Assembly: GCA_038131955.1 (NCBI GenBank)
Contig: JAYPQK010000001.1
Span: 434,001 to 498,000 of the forward strand
Direction of reading: 5' to 3'
Length of the DNA stretch: 64,000 bases
DNA from: SHAN690 sp038131955
Lineage (GTDB): Bacteria; Bacteroidota; Bacteroidia; Flavobacteriales_G; Salibacteraceae
Positions 26,161-35,856 of this stretch are shown here, one piece after another. The notes below the pieces were generated by a model. It did no database searches, had not been told where the DNA came from, and saw nothing but the letters and a program-made list of their open reading frames with translations. A program made the position numbers and the translations under genes. Every line of letters begins with the position of its first letter. The stretch's first letter is position 1.

Positions 26161-27924
26161 CTATTTCAACTCTACCACGCTCGCAGAAGCATCCCGTACC
26201 TCAAAACTTCCCTTCCCCTTATTCCAGATGTAGACCTTGAGTCGATCACCTTGGTTGATGTCTAGGCCTAGATTGTATTGATAGTCGAAGTGTTCCGTTT
26301 CATCCAGAGGCATTCCGGGGTGGTCGTCCAATCGGAAAGCGTCGTACAGCTTATTCTCACCTTCGACATCCTTTACCTCGATGACCAAATAAGCGTTGGT
26401 CCCTGCATTCTCTGAAAAAGAAATTCGGTCTAGCGAATACTGCAAGAGCAGCTTTCCCTCAGGAGTGTCGGAAAAGGCGTAGTTGAATCCAAGGTTGAAT
26501 TCTTTTTCAGAATCGAAAACTGCCTGTCCTTGATCGCCCCGGTGCTTTGCTTGCCAGTGACCATCGTGTCTTTCCAGTGAGCCTTGGTACAGCACTGTTT
26601 TCGTCTTGTGGTAGGGCGGAGTGTCGATGCGACCTCCGAGTTGGTTGGCATGCTTTTGCGGATCAAGTTTACCTATACTCCAGAAGTACTTGCTTGCATT
26701 CATGTGCCAGGGGGAAAGGATGCCCGTATTCATCTGATGTACCTGCAAAGTCGTAAGTAGAACGCAACCTAAACCGATGACCGCCATGAACGCATTGCGA
26801 TGCTTGAAGTGCACCTTCGAAGCTGCCCAAGTAATCGGTAAGACCAAGAGAGCATAGAAGTCGATCATCGGTCGGGACCCGTACGAACCTCCATAATGCC
26901 AAGACCACCAAGAGCTAAGGATATAGAACGTCACAAGGAAAAAGGCAGTCCACCAAGCGGCTCTCCAACGATCGAGTTTCCACAGAAAGACCACTGCTGG
27001 GATCAACAGGAAGAAGAAGGGGCTGTAAATGAACCATCCTCGTTCAAAGCTGAACAGGAAGCGCCAAAAGGAGGGGTTTGAAAAGTAAAACCCTTCGTTC
27101 GCATAACTCCACACCATCCAGTAGCCGGTCTGCACCTTGTACATAATCAGCTGAACCATTCCAATCCCGACCAAAATGACCACCCCGCCTATCCAAACGA
27201 CCGTGCGCGACCAAAGGCTGCGTAGTTGGCCTATGAACAGGGTGGTGTTACCGGCGAGAAAAGGAAGCGTCAGTAAGACGAGTCCGTTCACCGGGCGAAT
27301 CAAGAGGGTCAGGCCAAAAGCCACCGTTGCCAAGATGAAGGACCGCGGACGTCCTTTCTGAGAAAAGTGTCGAGCATACCAGGCGAAAGCAGCAATGACA
27401 AAAAAGGAGTAGACATGTGAAGCGGTCACATCTGCGGCACTGTAGTAGAGCATGTTCGTCCCAAAAAGCAGAGCGACGATCACCCATTGAGCTATGAACC
27501 TGGGAAACCAAAAAGAGAGAAGGAGGCGCCGGAGGTAGTAGAGTCCAAGCAGCGCGTATACCAGTGCTGAGAACACCATCGTCCATTGGAATGGCGGACT
27601 GAATCCATCGAGAGGGGCTCCGGCTAAAGCGGCTATAACCAGGCCTATAAGAAAGAAGGGTAGCATGAGAAAGGCGGTGCCTGAGAAGTACTTGTTCAAA
27701 CCCTTGCCTTCGTGATCCACAATGAATCGTCCGTTGATCGGTTGATCGCTCAGGTCGTGATCGATGAAGATCGATGTGAGGTAGTCGTAGTAGCCGCGAC
27801 CATCACCGGTGATCACGTCAACATCGGCGAGTCGGCCACTTTCCGGGGTTAGATAGAATAGCTGAAACAGGAGTAGAGCCAAACCTAGCCAAACAAGAAA
27901 GGGGATGTTCTTTTTTCCGCGCAT
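26161..27924 (-). CDS. GT-C type membrane glycosyltransferase-like protein
   Basis: The 587-residue protein has about 11 transmembrane helices (residues 8-425) and a C-terminal soluble beta-rich domain of about 150 residues. The first periplasmic loop contains DVITGDGRGYYDYLTS with acidic residues where GT-C enzymes (PMT/ArnT-like, polyprenyl-phosphate dependent) place their catalytic Asp. Such enzymes add sugars to lipids, proteins or glycans at the outer face of the inner membrane. Donor and acceptor are unknown. It is divergent from the flippase gene at 28048, in line with a role in surface polysaccharides. Confidence 0.7.
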   Translation of the reverse strand: MRGKKNIPFLVWLGLALLLFQLFYLTPESGRLADVDVITGDGRGYYDYLTSIFIDHDLSDQPINGRFIVDHEGKGLNKYFSGTAFLMLPFFLIGLVIAALAGAPLDGFSPPFQWTMVFSALVYALLGLYYLRRLLLSFWFPRFIAQWVIVALLFGTNMLYYSAADVTASHVYSFFVIAAFAWYARHFSQKGRPRSFILATVAFGLTLLIRPVNGLVLLTLPFLAGNTTLFIGQLRSLWSRTVVWIGGVVILVGIGMVQLIMYKVQTGYWMVWSYANEGFYFSNPSFWRFLFSFERGWFIYSPFFFLLIPAVVFLWKLDRWRAAWWTAFFLVTFYILSSWWSWHYGGSYGSRPMIDFYALLVLPITWAASKVHFKHRNAFMAVIGLGCVLLTTLQVHQMNTGILSPWHMNASKYFWSIGKLDPQKHANQLGGRIDTPPYHKTKTVLYQGSLERHDGHWQAKHRGDQGQAVFDSEKEFNLGFNYAFSDTPEGKLLLQYSLDRISFSENAGTNAYLVIEVKDVEGENKLYDAFRLDDHPGMPLDETEHFDYQYNLGLDINQGDRLKVYIWNKGKGSFEVRDASASVVELK

Positions 27925-28047
27925 CGAAAGGCGAAGTTCAGCAAAACTCGGTTTGCATCACTCATCCTCGACCACCAGTCGAAGGTTGAAATCTTTAACA
28001 ACGCGACTAAAATCCCTGCCTCGACTGGCGTTTCTTTGTGTACACTC

Positions 28048-29553
28048 ATGGCATCTCCGCTCAAGCGACTCGCAGGTCAAACGGCCATTTACGGACTCAG
28101 CAGCATTCTGGGTAGGTTCTTGAATTACCTTCTTACGCCACTGTATACCAGCGAATCTGTCTTTTCTCCAGATCAATTCGGGATCATCACAGAGATGTAT
28201 GCCTACGTGGCATTTCTGGTGGTGCTGTTGACCTACGGAATGGAGACCGCCTTCTTCCGCTACTTCTCTGCCCAAAAGGAAAATGGAGACACGAAGGTCT
28301 TTTCTACCGCACTGATCTCATTGTTGATGACCTCGTTCGCCTTTATCGCGATCGTCTCGGTCTTTGCGCAGCCCATCGCGGAAACCCTCGGGTACCCGAA
28401 TGACAAAGAGTACATCTCTTGGTTCGGCATCATCGTCGGACTCGACGCTTTGGTGGCAGTTCCTTTAGCGAAGCTGCGGGCCGAGAATAAAGCCCTGCGC
28501 TTTGCGCTGATCAACTTCGTTTTCATCGGGCTCAACATTGGATTGAACCTTTTCTTTCTGGCGTATTGCTTGCCGAAGTACAAAGCCGGGGACATCAACT
28601 TGCTCGTCGAAACCTTCTACGATCCGGAAACAGGAGTCGGCTATGTCTTCATTGCTAACCTCATCGCCAGTGCCGGAAGGTTCTTGATGATGATGCCCGA
28701 ATTTCTGCGTACGCGATTCCAGTTTGACCGTCAACTCTGGCGACAAATGGTCACCTACGGATTGCCTCTTTTGGTCGCCGGACTGGCCGGAATCGTAAAC
28801 GAAACCTTGGACCGAGCCATCCTCAAGTGGACGCTTTGGGAGGATCACGGAGAGTTGTACACGATGACCCAATTGGGAATCTACGGGGCCTGCTACAAGC
28901 TTTCGATCATCATCACGCTGGGCTTGCAAGCGTATCGCTATGCGGCGGAGCCGTTCTTTTTCGACCAGCAGAAGCAGACCGACGCCAAGTTGACCTATGC
29001 ACGGATGCTGCATCTCTTCTTCGCCTTTGTCATGTTGATGTTCTTGGTGGTGACCTTGTACCTCGATCTCTTCAAATACTTCATTCCGAATGACGCCTAT
29101 TGGGTAGGACTGGACATCGTGCCTGTTCTGTTACTGGCGAATGTTTTCCTCGGGGTCTATTACAACCTGAGCGTTTGGTACAAGTTGACCGACAACACGA
29201 AGTACGGTTCTTACATCGCGACGGGCGGAGCCATAATGACCATTGCGCTGAACCTTGCCCTTGTGCCTGTCTTAGGCTTCCGAGGGTCGGCTTGGGCCAC
29301 GTTGGCCTGCTATTTCTCCATGGCGGCGGCGAGCTACCTTCTCGGACGGAAATTCTATCCGGTGCCTTATGACCTCAAGCGGATTGGAGGCTACTTCTTC
29401 CTCGCGCTGCTCATGTTCTTTGCCAATAGCCAATTGCCGGAGGGGAATGAGGTCGGATTGTACTCGGTCAGGACGCTCATGATCGCTTTCTTCGCGGTAG
29501 TACTTCTCTATTTTGAATTTGTAAAACCCAAACAGCATGTCTCTCGAAGTTGA
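28048..29553 (+). CDS. Polysaccharide flippase (Wzx-like, MOP superfamily)
   Basis: About 500 residues with 12-14 transmembrane helices and the typical start LAGQTAIYGLSSILGRFLNYLLTPLYT. Such proteins flip lipid-linked oligosaccharides across the inner membrane. The frame is open from a TTG at 28036, but the ATG at 28048 is the better start because a -7-like TTTCTTTG (28031-28038) lies just before it. Its 3' end overlaps dut by 17 bases. Which surface glycan it serves cannot be read. Confidence 0.82.
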   Translation: MASPLKRLAGQTAIYGLSSILGRFLNYLLTPLYTSESVFSPDQFGIITEMYAYVAFLVVLLTYGMETAFFRYFSAQKENGDTKVFSTALISLLMTSFAFIAIVSVFAQPIAETLGYPNDKEYISWFGIIVGLDALVAVPLAKLRAENKALRFALINFVFIGLNIGLNLFFLAYCLPKYKAGDINLLVETFYDPETGVGYVFIANLIASAGRFLMMMPEFLRTRFQFDRQLWRQMVTYGLPLLVAGLAGIVNETLDRAILKWTLWEDHGELYTMTQLGIYGACYKLSIIITLGLQAYRYAAEPFFFDQQKQTDAKLTYARMLHLFFAFVMLMFLVVTLYLDLFKYFIPNDAYWVGLDIVPVLLLANVFLGVYYNLSVWYKLTDNTKYGSYIATGGAIMTIALNLALVPVLGFRGSAWATLACYFSMAAASYLLGRKFYPVPYDLKRIGGYFFLALLMFFANSQLPEGNEVGLYSVRTLMIAFFAVVLLYFEFVKPKQHVSRS

Positions 29554-29980
29554 GATCGTCAATAACGGTCATCACGACCTTCCTCACTATGCCACCGAGA
29601 TTTCGGCGGGAATGGATCTGCGGGCCTATCTGCCAAATGGCTCCATCATTCTCCAGCCGGGTCAGCGACACCTTATCCCTACCGGATTGCAAATTGCCTT
29701 GCCGAAAGGTTTCGAGGCGCAGGTTAGGCCGAGGTCAGGATTGGCTTACAAGAAGGGGGTTACCGTGCTCAACTCACCGGGCACGATCGACGCAGACTAC
29801 CGGGGAGATATCGGCGTGATCCTGATCAACCACGGTCAGGAAGCCTTCGAGGTTACCGACGGTGAGCGCGTGGCGCAACTGGTCATTGCGCGTTATGAAA
29901 CAGTAGCATGGAAGGCCGTGGATACCCTTTCAGAAACAGAAAGAGGCGCAGGCGGATTTGGAAGTACCGGCGTCAAATAG
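29537..29980 (+). CDS. dut: dUTP diphosphatase
   Basis: dUTPase hydrolyses dUTP to dUMP and keeps uracil out of DNA. The 147-residue protein has the conserved motifs: AGMDLRAYL (24-32), PRSGLAYKKGVTVLNSPGTI, DADYRGDIGVILINHG, and the C-terminal P-loop-like ERGAGGFGSTG that closes over the nucleotide. The ATG at 29537 overlaps the end of the flippase gene, which implies cotranscription. Confidence 0.97.
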   Translation: MSLEVEIVNNGHHDLPHYATEISAGMDLRAYLPNGSIILQPGQRHLIPTGLQIALPKGFEAQVRPRSGLAYKKGVTVLNSPGTIDADYRGDIGVILINHGQEAFEVTDGERVAQLVIARYETVAWKAVDTLSETERGAGGFGSTGVK

Positions 29981-30063
29981 AACAGATTTAAGGCTTATTC
30001 TCAAAGGCTTAATCTAGGCCTAGTCAGGTTTTCGCATTTTTGCGCACCAAAGAATTGTAATCG

Positions 30064-31068
30064 ATGAATTTGATCATTCCCATGGCAGGTAAGGGCAAGC
30101 GTATGCGCCCTCACACACTTCACACCCCAAAACCTCTCATTCCCGTTGGCGGCAAGCCCATCGTGCAGCGCCTCGTGGAAGACATCGCGGCAATGATCGA
30201 CGAGCCGATCAACGAGATCGGGTTCATCATCGGAGACTTTGGCGATGAGGTGGAGAAGGAGTTGTTGGATATCGCCACGAGCTTAGGAGCCACGGGTAAG
30301 ATCTACTATCAAGACGTAGCATTGGGAACAGGTCATGCGATCTACTGCGCAGAGCCTTCCTTGACAGGTCCAGTGATCGTTGCTTTCGCTGACACCCTCT
30401 TTCGAGCCGACTTCAAGATCGATTCCTCTCAGGATGGAATGATCTGGGTAAAGCAGATCGAAGACCCAAGTCAGTTTGGTGTGGTCAAGGTGAATGAAAC
30501 GGGGGTGATCACCGACTTTGTGGAGAAGCCCAAAGACTACGTGAGTGACCTGGCCATCATCGGCATTTACTTTTTCAAGGATGGAGATCACTTGAAGAAA
30601 GAATTGAAGTATTTGATGGACAACAATGTGGTCAAAGGAGGGGAGTATCAGCTCACTGACGCCTTGGAGAACATGAAGCAACAGGGAGTGGAGTTCCGTC
30701 CGGGCACGGTAGACCATTGGATGGATTGTGGTAACAAGAACGCCACGGTCGACACGAACCACATGATCCTGGAGTTCGAAAAAGATATGGACCTGGTCTC
30801 GGCCAAAGCCACTATCGGGAATAGTACGTTGATCCCTCCCGTTCTCGTTGCCGACGGAGCGGTGATCGAGAACAGTGTGGTCGGACCTCACGTAAGCGTC
30901 GGGGCGAATTCGGTCATTCGAAATGCACGCGTTTCGGACAGTATTGTTCGCCATGATACGACCATCGAAAATGCGGTGATCGATCATTCTCTCATTGGCT
31001 CGAATGCTGAAGTCAAGCGCAGCGCCATGGACCTGAGCCTTGGAGACTTCTCAACCCTCAACGATTGA
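30064..31068 (+). CDS. Sugar-1-phosphate nucleotidyltransferase
   Basis: The N-terminal 230 residues are a nucleotidyltransferase domain with the signature MAGKGKRMRPHTLHTPKPLIPVGGKP (shown by G9-K10-G11-K12-R13 and the following TPKPL). The C-terminal 90 residues form a left-handed beta-helix with hexapeptide-like turns. The enzyme makes an NDP-sugar from NTP and a sugar 1-phosphate; glucose-1-phosphate thymidylyl- or uridylyltransferase is the nearest type, but the sugar is uncertain. No acetyltransferase His motif of GlmU was noticed. Its stop overlaps the next gene's TTG start. Confidence 0.82.
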   Translation: MNLIIPMAGKGKRMRPHTLHTPKPLIPVGGKPIVQRLVEDIAAMIDEPINEIGFIIGDFGDEVEKELLDIATSLGATGKIYYQDVALGTGHAIYCAEPSLTGPVIVAFADTLFRADFKIDSSQDGMIWVKQIEDPSQFGVVKVNETGVITDFVEKPKDYVSDLAIIGIYFFKDGDHLKKELKYLMDNNVVKGGEYQLTDALENMKQQGVEFRPGTVDHWMDCGNKNATVDTNHMILEFEKDMDLVSAKATIGNSTLIPPVLVADGAVIENSVVGPHVSVGANSVIRNARVSDSIVRHDTTIENAVIDHSLIGSNAEVKRSAMDLSLGDFSTLND

Positions 31069-32774
31069 TCAAGACCCTGAAATACATGCTCTTGACGGTT
31101 GCTTTTTTGAGCAGCACAGGATGGGTATGGGCCCAGGGAGAGTATCCCTCCGATACGGAGATCGAGTTTGCCGAACGATTCATTAACGCAGAGAAAGAAC
31201 TGCAGTTGGGGAATTATGAAGCTGCCTTGGTGCAGTATGACAAGTGTCTTGAGTTGAAAGGAGATCACGATGCCGTTTGGTTTGGCAAGGGAAAGGTCTA
31301 TTTAGAGACACAGCAATTGGCTCTTTCAGAGGCAGCCTTCCAAAAGGCTTACGAACTTGACCCTCAAAACAAGTGGTATGCGCTGAGCTACGCACAGTCG
31401 CTCATCGAGCAACTTCAGTTCAAGGAGGCTTCCAAGATCTACAAGGGCCTGAGTGAGAAGTACGTCGAGGATACCGACCTCCGCATAGATTACGCCAACA
31501 CCCTGCTCTTTGCAGGAAAGGCTAAGGCGGCGATGAAGATCTATGACGAGATCGAGGAGAAGACGGGTCCCACCCACGAGATCACGCAACGCAAGTATGA
31601 GTACTTCATCGGCGAGCGGGAGTACGATAAGGCAGCAGATGTTATAAAACGATTGATCGATGTTTACCCAGATGACACTCAGCTATACTCAATGCTGGCA
31701 GAGCTTTACAAAGTGCAGAGCAAGGTGGGTGAAGCGATCGAGGTGTATAAACAAGCCCTGGACGCAGATCCAACGAATCCAATCTTTCAGCTATCCTTGG
31801 CAGAGTACTACGACAGAGCAGGGCAGATCGATACAGCCTTCAGGTACTTGAGGCAAGCTTTTGGTAACCCCAATCTCGACATCGATCGAAAGGTGGCGGT
31901 TTTGCTGCGTATGTATGGTGAAGCAGAGGTTGATCTAGGAACCCGTCGCAGGGTGATGGAGCTATGCAGAGAGGTAGTCGACACCCATCCCGATGAGGCT
32001 AAGGCCTTTTCCATCTATGGCGATTTTTTGAATTTGGATGGGAGGATTGAGGAGGCGCTCGTTCAGTTTCACCGAGCTATAGATATCGACCCGTCGAGGT
32101 TTGCGATTTGGTCTCAGGTGTTGCTGATCGAGTCGGAGCTTAACATGACCAAGGAGTTGGCCCGTGATAGTAAGCGAGCGATCGAACTCTTTCCTGCACA
32201 GCCCACGGTTTACTTTTTCAATGGCATAGCCAATTCTCAACTAGAACAATGGGATGAAGCTGTACGAAGCCTGCGTGTGGGATCTCAAATGGTCATTGGC
32301 AACAGTGCCTTATCTGCTCAAATGCTGGCTAGCTTAGGCGATGCTTACCACGAGATTGGACGTTTTCATTCTTCAGACAGTGCGTACGAGGAGGCCTTGA
32401 GTTTTGAGCCGCGCAATGCCTATGTCTTGAACAACTACAGTTATTTCCTCGCACTGAGGGGAGACAAGTTGGAAAAGGCAAAGGAAATGTCTGCTCTTTC
32501 CTTGGAAGTGGAGCCTACGAACGCGTCGTATTTAGACACTTACGGTTGGATCCTTTATCAGAACGGGGAGTATGAAGATGCGGCAAGCTATTTGAAGAAG
32601 GCGATGGACAATGGGGCGGATGGTTCTTCTGAAGTGCTAGAGCACTTTGGCGATACCATGTTTCGCCTAAACAAGTTGGACGAATCGAAGGTTTATTGGC
32701 AAAGAGCGGTCGACGCAGGAGGTTCAAGCCCTGAGTTGAAGAAGAAGTTGGAGACAGGATCCATTAATGAATAA
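31065..32774 (+). CDS. Secreted TPR-repeat protein
   Basis: The 569-residue product has a signal peptide (about 1-23, ending VWAQ) followed by TPR units nearly throughout, for example YEAALVQYDKCLELKGDHDAVWFGKGKVY and NAYVLNNYSYFLALRGDKLEKAKEMS. TPR arrays mediate protein-protein contact, here in the periplasm. The gene order nucleotidyltransferase - TPR - DUF4292 - EnvC-like is one I associate with Flavobacteriales genomes. The TTG start at 31065 overlaps the upstream stop and gives a normal signal peptide. Confidence 0.8.
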   Translation: MIKTLKYMLLTVAFLSSTGWVWAQGEYPSDTEIEFAERFINAEKELQLGNYEAALVQYDKCLELKGDHDAVWFGKGKVYLETQQLALSEAAFQKAYELDPQNKWYALSYAQSLIEQLQFKEASKIYKGLSEKYVEDTDLRIDYANTLLFAGKAKAAMKIYDEIEEKTGPTHEITQRKYEYFIGEREYDKAADVIKRLIDVYPDDTQLYSMLAELYKVQSKVGEAIEVYKQALDADPTNPIFQLSLAEYYDRAGQIDTAFRYLRQAFGNPNLDIDRKVAVLLRMYGEAEVDLGTRRRVMELCREVVDTHPDEAKAFSIYGDFLNLDGRIEEALVQFHRAIDIDPSRFAIWSQVLLIESELNMTKELARDSKRAIELFPAQPTVYFFNGIANSQLEQWDEAVRSLRVGSQMVIGNSALSAQMLASLGDAYHEIGRFHSSDSAYEEALSFEPRNAYVLNNYSYFLALRGDKLEKAKEMSALSLEVEPTNASYLDTYGWILYQNGEYEDAASYLKKAMDNGADGSSEVLEHFGDTMFRLNKLDESKVYWQRAVDAGGSSPELKKKLETGSINE

Positions 32775-33603
32775 GCTACTCACATACGCGGCTATGGCCC
32801 TTGTTGTGGTCATGGTTTTCTCGGGCTGTAAGTCCAACAAGGAAGCCACGGCTGATCGGTCGGTGCCGAGTAGAAAGACCGATGAGATCCTCGCCATGAT
32901 GAAGAAGCAAGAGTTCGCCTGTGACTGGGTCAACCTGAAGTACGACGTGGAGATCGATGCTCCTGAATTCGAGGACAGCTTCAAGATGTACGTGCGACTC
33001 AAGCAAGACAGCGCCATCTGGGTTTCGGCAACTTACTATGCCGTAGAGGTAGCCAGGCTCCTGTTTCTTCCGGATACGGTAAAATTCATGGATCGAAAGA
33101 ACAACCAGTTCTATATCGGCGAATACGATTACATCAAGGACCGCTTTGACGTTGACTTGAGCTTTGAGGTATTGGAGTCGCTGATCCTCTCCAATAGCGT
33201 GAAGCTTTTGGAGATGGAGGCGGAGGAAGGAAAGATCAGGTCTTCGAAGGAAGACGGCAGTTATTTCTTGACTTTCCTGAGAAAAGGACAATTACGCCGA
33301 GCCTTGCGTGGCGAGGGTGAACGCCTCGGCGTAGACCTGAATATAGGTCTTTGGGTCAACCCGGAGGGCTTCCGATTGGAGAAGACCTCTATCGATGATT
33401 TTGAATCTGAGCGAACGCTCACGGCTGAATACACTGATTACAAAGAGGTTTGTAATTCTTCCTTCCCTTACGTGACAGATTACACCTTGCAGACAGCGAA
33501 TGAACAAGTAAAGGTGAAAACATCCGTTATGAAGCTAGCGACGGGTAAAGAACTTAGCCTTTCCTTTACCATTCCTGATAAGTATGAAGCATTGGTTCCA
33601 TAG
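32767..33603 (+). CDS. DUF4292 lipoprotein
   Basis: A 278-residue lipoprotein (lipobox VFSGC, Cys near residue 21) with a beta-rich body that matches what I know of DUF4292, a LolA/LppM-like fold found in Bacteroidota: KMYVRLKQDSAIWVSATYYAVEVARLLFLPDTVKFMDRKN. A role in lipid or lipoprotein handling at the outer membrane is inferred from that fold. It overlaps the upstream gene by 8 bases and the downstream gene by 20 bases, so the three are tightly coupled. Confidence 0.8.
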   Translation: MNKLLTYAAMALVVVMVFSGCKSNKEATADRSVPSRKTDEILAMMKKQEFACDWVNLKYDVEIDAPEFEDSFKMYVRLKQDSAIWVSATYYAVEVARLLFLPDTVKFMDRKNNQFYIGEYDYIKDRFDVDLSFEVLESLILSNSVKLLEMEAEEGKIRSSKEDGSYFLTFLRKGQLRRALRGEGERLGVDLNIGLWVNPEGFRLEKTSIDDFESERTLTAEYTDYKEVCNSSFPYVTDYTLQTANEQVKVKTSVMKLATGKELSLSFTIPDKYEALVP

Positions 33604-34792
33604 TCTGATCTTGGTCTTGTTCGCGGTCCTCTCCGGATACGCGCAGACTAGTGATGAACTAAAACAGAAGCAACAGAAGCTTCGCGATGCGATCAAGTAC
33701 AAGGAGAAGCTCCTCAAGCAGATCGAGGCGGACAGCAAGAGTTCGAGTACCAAGATCGTTCTGATCAACAAGAAGATCAATGAGCGTGAAGAGCTCATTT
33801 CCTCCATCCGAGATGAGATCAAGTATTTGGATAGGAAGATGGGAGAGAACCAGGACCTCATCGAATCCTTGGAAGAAGACATCACTCGCCTCAAAGAAGA
33901 GTATGCCAAGATGGTGGTGCAGGCTTACAAGACAAGAAATACCAGTGAAAAGCTGATGTACGTCTTTGCCAGTGACGACTTTGGGCAAGCGTATCGCAGA
34001 CTAAAATACCTGCAGCAACTCAGCGAGTATCGACAAAGACAAGCGCAGGCTATCCTTGCGGCTCAGGCCAGTTTGGAGAAGAAGCAGGCTTTACTCGAGG
34101 AACAGCGTCAAGAGAAGAACGAGGTGCTCAGTAGTCAGAATCGAGAGAAACTCACCCTAAACCGGGAAAAGCAGGAGAAGGAGAAGGAGTTGAAGACGTT
34201 ATCCTCGAAAGAGGCACAGTACAAGAAAGAGCTGGCCGAAGCTGAAAAAGCAGCGTCGGAACTGCGGGCCGCCATTACCGCTGCCATCAAGCGAGAGATG
34301 GAAGCCGCTGCCGCTGCAGCGGGAAACAAGGGAGGTGGGAGTACTTTCCAACTCACACCTGAGGCTCGAGAACTCGGGAACAATTTTGTTGCGAACAAGG
34401 GGAAACTGCCGTGGCCGGTAGATAAGGGTGAGATCACTGCAAAATTTGGAGAACAACCACATCCATTCTTGAAAGGCATCGTGGTGAAGAAGGATGGCTT
34501 GACCATTTCTACCACGGAGAACACTCGTGCTCGTGCGGTATTTGATGGGGAGGTCTCTCGCATCATTATTTTGCCAGGAGCAGGAAAGGTGGTTATGATT
34601 CGTCATGGCGAATACATTTCCATCTACACGAACCTCAAGGAGACTTTCGTCAATACCGGAGACAAGGTCAAGACCAAGGAAGAGATCGGCATCATTCTCA
34701 CCGACAAGGGTAAGACCGAGACTGAATTCCAGCTTTGGAAAGGAGTCGATCTACTCGATCCGAGCTACTGGATCTTCAAAGCGCGGGAATAA
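33584..34792 (+). CDS. EnvC-like murein hydrolase activator (degenerate M23)
   Basis: The product has a signal peptide (1-20), a long coiled coil (about 22-240) and a C-terminal LytM/M23 domain (about 285-400), 402 residues in all. The zinc ligands are lost: the HxxxD site reads KKDGLTI and the HLHFE site reads TEFQLWKG. This matches EnvC/NlpD-type proteins, which do not cut peptidoglycan but activate amidases during cell separation. No amidase gene is adjacent. It overlaps the DUF4292 gene by 20 bases. Confidence 0.88.
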   Translation: MKHWFHSLILVLFAVLSGYAQTSDELKQKQQKLRDAIKYKEKLLKQIEADSKSSSTKIVLINKKINEREELISSIRDEIKYLDRKMGENQDLIESLEEDITRLKEEYAKMVVQAYKTRNTSEKLMYVFASDDFGQAYRRLKYLQQLSEYRQRQAQAILAAQASLEKKQALLEEQRQEKNEVLSSQNREKLTLNREKQEKEKELKTLSSKEAQYKKELAEAEKAASELRAAITAAIKREMEAAAAAAGNKGGGSTFQLTPEARELGNNFVANKGKLPWPVDKGEITAKFGEQPHPFLKGIVVKKDGLTISTTENTRARAVFDGEVSRIIILPGAGKVVMIRHGEYISIYTNLKETFVNTGDKVKTKEEIGIILTDKGKTETEFQLWKGVDLLDPSYWIFKARE

Positions 34793-34822
34793 AAAAGCCT
34801 TCCCAAAACTGAGAAGGCCTTA
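34791..34822. terminator. Bidirectional terminator
   Basis: The stem GCCTTC (34797-34802) / GAAGGC (34813-34818) lies between the convergent EnvC-like and bacilliredoxin genes. An A6 run precedes it, serving as a T-run on the minus strand, and a T-rich stretch follows it on the plus strand. Confidence 0.7.
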
Positions 34823-34844
34823 TACATTTTTCTGAAGCAGTCGA

Positions 34845-35258
34845 TCAGCAGTATTCTGCAAATGCTGCCTTCAAATTCTCTGCGATCAATTCAGCTGGCC
34901 GTCCTTCAATGTGATGGCGCTCGATGAAGTGCACCAATTTTCCATCCTTCATCAGAGCGATGCTCGGAGAAGAAGGAGGATAAGGAAGGAAGTATTTGCG
35001 AGCTTGGGCTACTGCCTCCTGATCAACCCCTGCAAAGACAGTGGTCAAATGATCAGGCTTCTTATCGTTGTCCAGGGACATCCGTACTGCAGGACGAGCG
35101 TTGGCAGCGGCGCATCCACATATGCTGTTTACCATGACAAGGGCAGTTCCTGACATGTTGTTCATCAGTTCGTCCACCTGCTCTGCGGTCAACAACTCAT
35201 CGAAACCGACCTCGGTCAGTTCCGCCTTCATCGGCGCTACGATTTCTTCTGGGTACAT
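34845..35258 (-). CDS. Bacilliredoxin, BrxA/BrxB (YphP/YqiW) family
   Basis: Bacilliredoxins remove bacillithiol from oxidised protein cysteines. The 137-residue product carries the active-site motif SICGCAAANARP with C47 and C49 (CGC type) in a thioredoxin-like fold, and family features PSSPSIALMKDGKLVHFIERHHIEGR. A C-terminal Cys137 is extra. The presence of this protein suggests a bacillithiol-like thiol in the organism, an inference from the family. It is followed by no other gene on its strand before the shared terminator. Confidence 0.92.
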   Translation of the reverse strand: MYPEEIVAPMKAELTEVGFDELLTAEQVDELMNNMSGTALVMVNSICGCAAANARPAVRMSLDNDKKPDHLTTVFAGVDQEAVAQARKYFLPYPPSSPSIALMKDGKLVHFIERHHIEGRPAELIAENLKAAFAEYC

Positions 35259-35304
35259 AAATTCAAAATTTTATTCAAAGGTAACATCTTGTGAAGCAAT
35301 AGGT

Positions 35305-35760
35305 TCACTTGTCCTTGCGGCGTTCTCTAAAGAATTGTTGTATCAACTCCCGTGCTTCTGCCTCCATCACTCCGCCGGTCCACTCCGTCTTTGGGTGAAG
35401 CATCCCATCTGAAACAGATCTGAATCCTCGTTTTTCATCGTGGGCACCATAAACCACCTTTCCGATCTGCGACCAATACAATGCGCCGGCGCACATGGCA
35501 CAAGGCTCAAGGGTTACGTAGAGGGTGCATTTGTTCAAGTATTTACCACTCAGGTGATTCGCCGCCGCCGTGATGGCTTGCATTTCAGCGTGAGCGGTGA
35601 CATCGTTTAGCTGTTCCGTAAGATTGTGCGCTCGGGCAATGATCTTTCCCCTTGAAACCACAACGGCTCCAACCGGAACCTCCCCTTTTTCATAAGCCTG
35701 TTGAGCTTCCATTAAGGCGAGCTTCATAAAATGTTCATCGGAAAGTACACTGAGTTCCAT
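35305..35760 (-). CDS. tadA: tRNA-specific adenosine deaminase
   Basis: TadA converts A34 to inosine in tRNA-Arg(ACG). The 151 residues contain the zinc and catalytic motifs HAE (H57, E59) and PCAMC (C87, C90), and the TadA-typical stretch GAVVV...N..E (residues 31-52). Length matches the family. It lies 46 bases upstream of the bacilliredoxin gene on the same strand and may be cotranscribed with it. Confidence 0.95.
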   Translation of the reverse strand: MELSVLSDEHFMKLALMEAQQAYEKGEVPVGAVVVSRGKIIARAHNLTEQLNDVTAHAEMQAITAAANHLSGKYLNKCTLYVTLEPCAMCAGALYWSQIGKVVYGAHDEKRGFRSVSDGMLHPKTEWTGGVMEAEARELIQQFFRERRKDK

Positions 35761-35802
35761 GGTTGAAATGAGTGATTTGCTGGTCTGACCGAGTATTTGG
35801 TT

Positions 35803-35832
35803 TTGCGGGTAACGTATTAACGGGTAGTTTTG
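35803..35832 (+). promoter_or_regulatory. Bacteroidota promoter (TTG-N19-TAGTTTTG)
   Basis: TTG at 35803-35805 and TAGTTTTG at 35825-35832 are spaced by 19 bases, a full match to the Bacteroidota pattern. The ATG at 35857 follows 24 bases later. Confidence 0.7.
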
Positions 35833-35856
35833 CGAGTTTACAGTAAAAATCTAATT

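Noticed and set aside
34845..35258. Thioredoxin by the CGC motif
   Set aside because: The motif is CGC and not CxxC, and length and flanking motifs fit the bacilliredoxin family.
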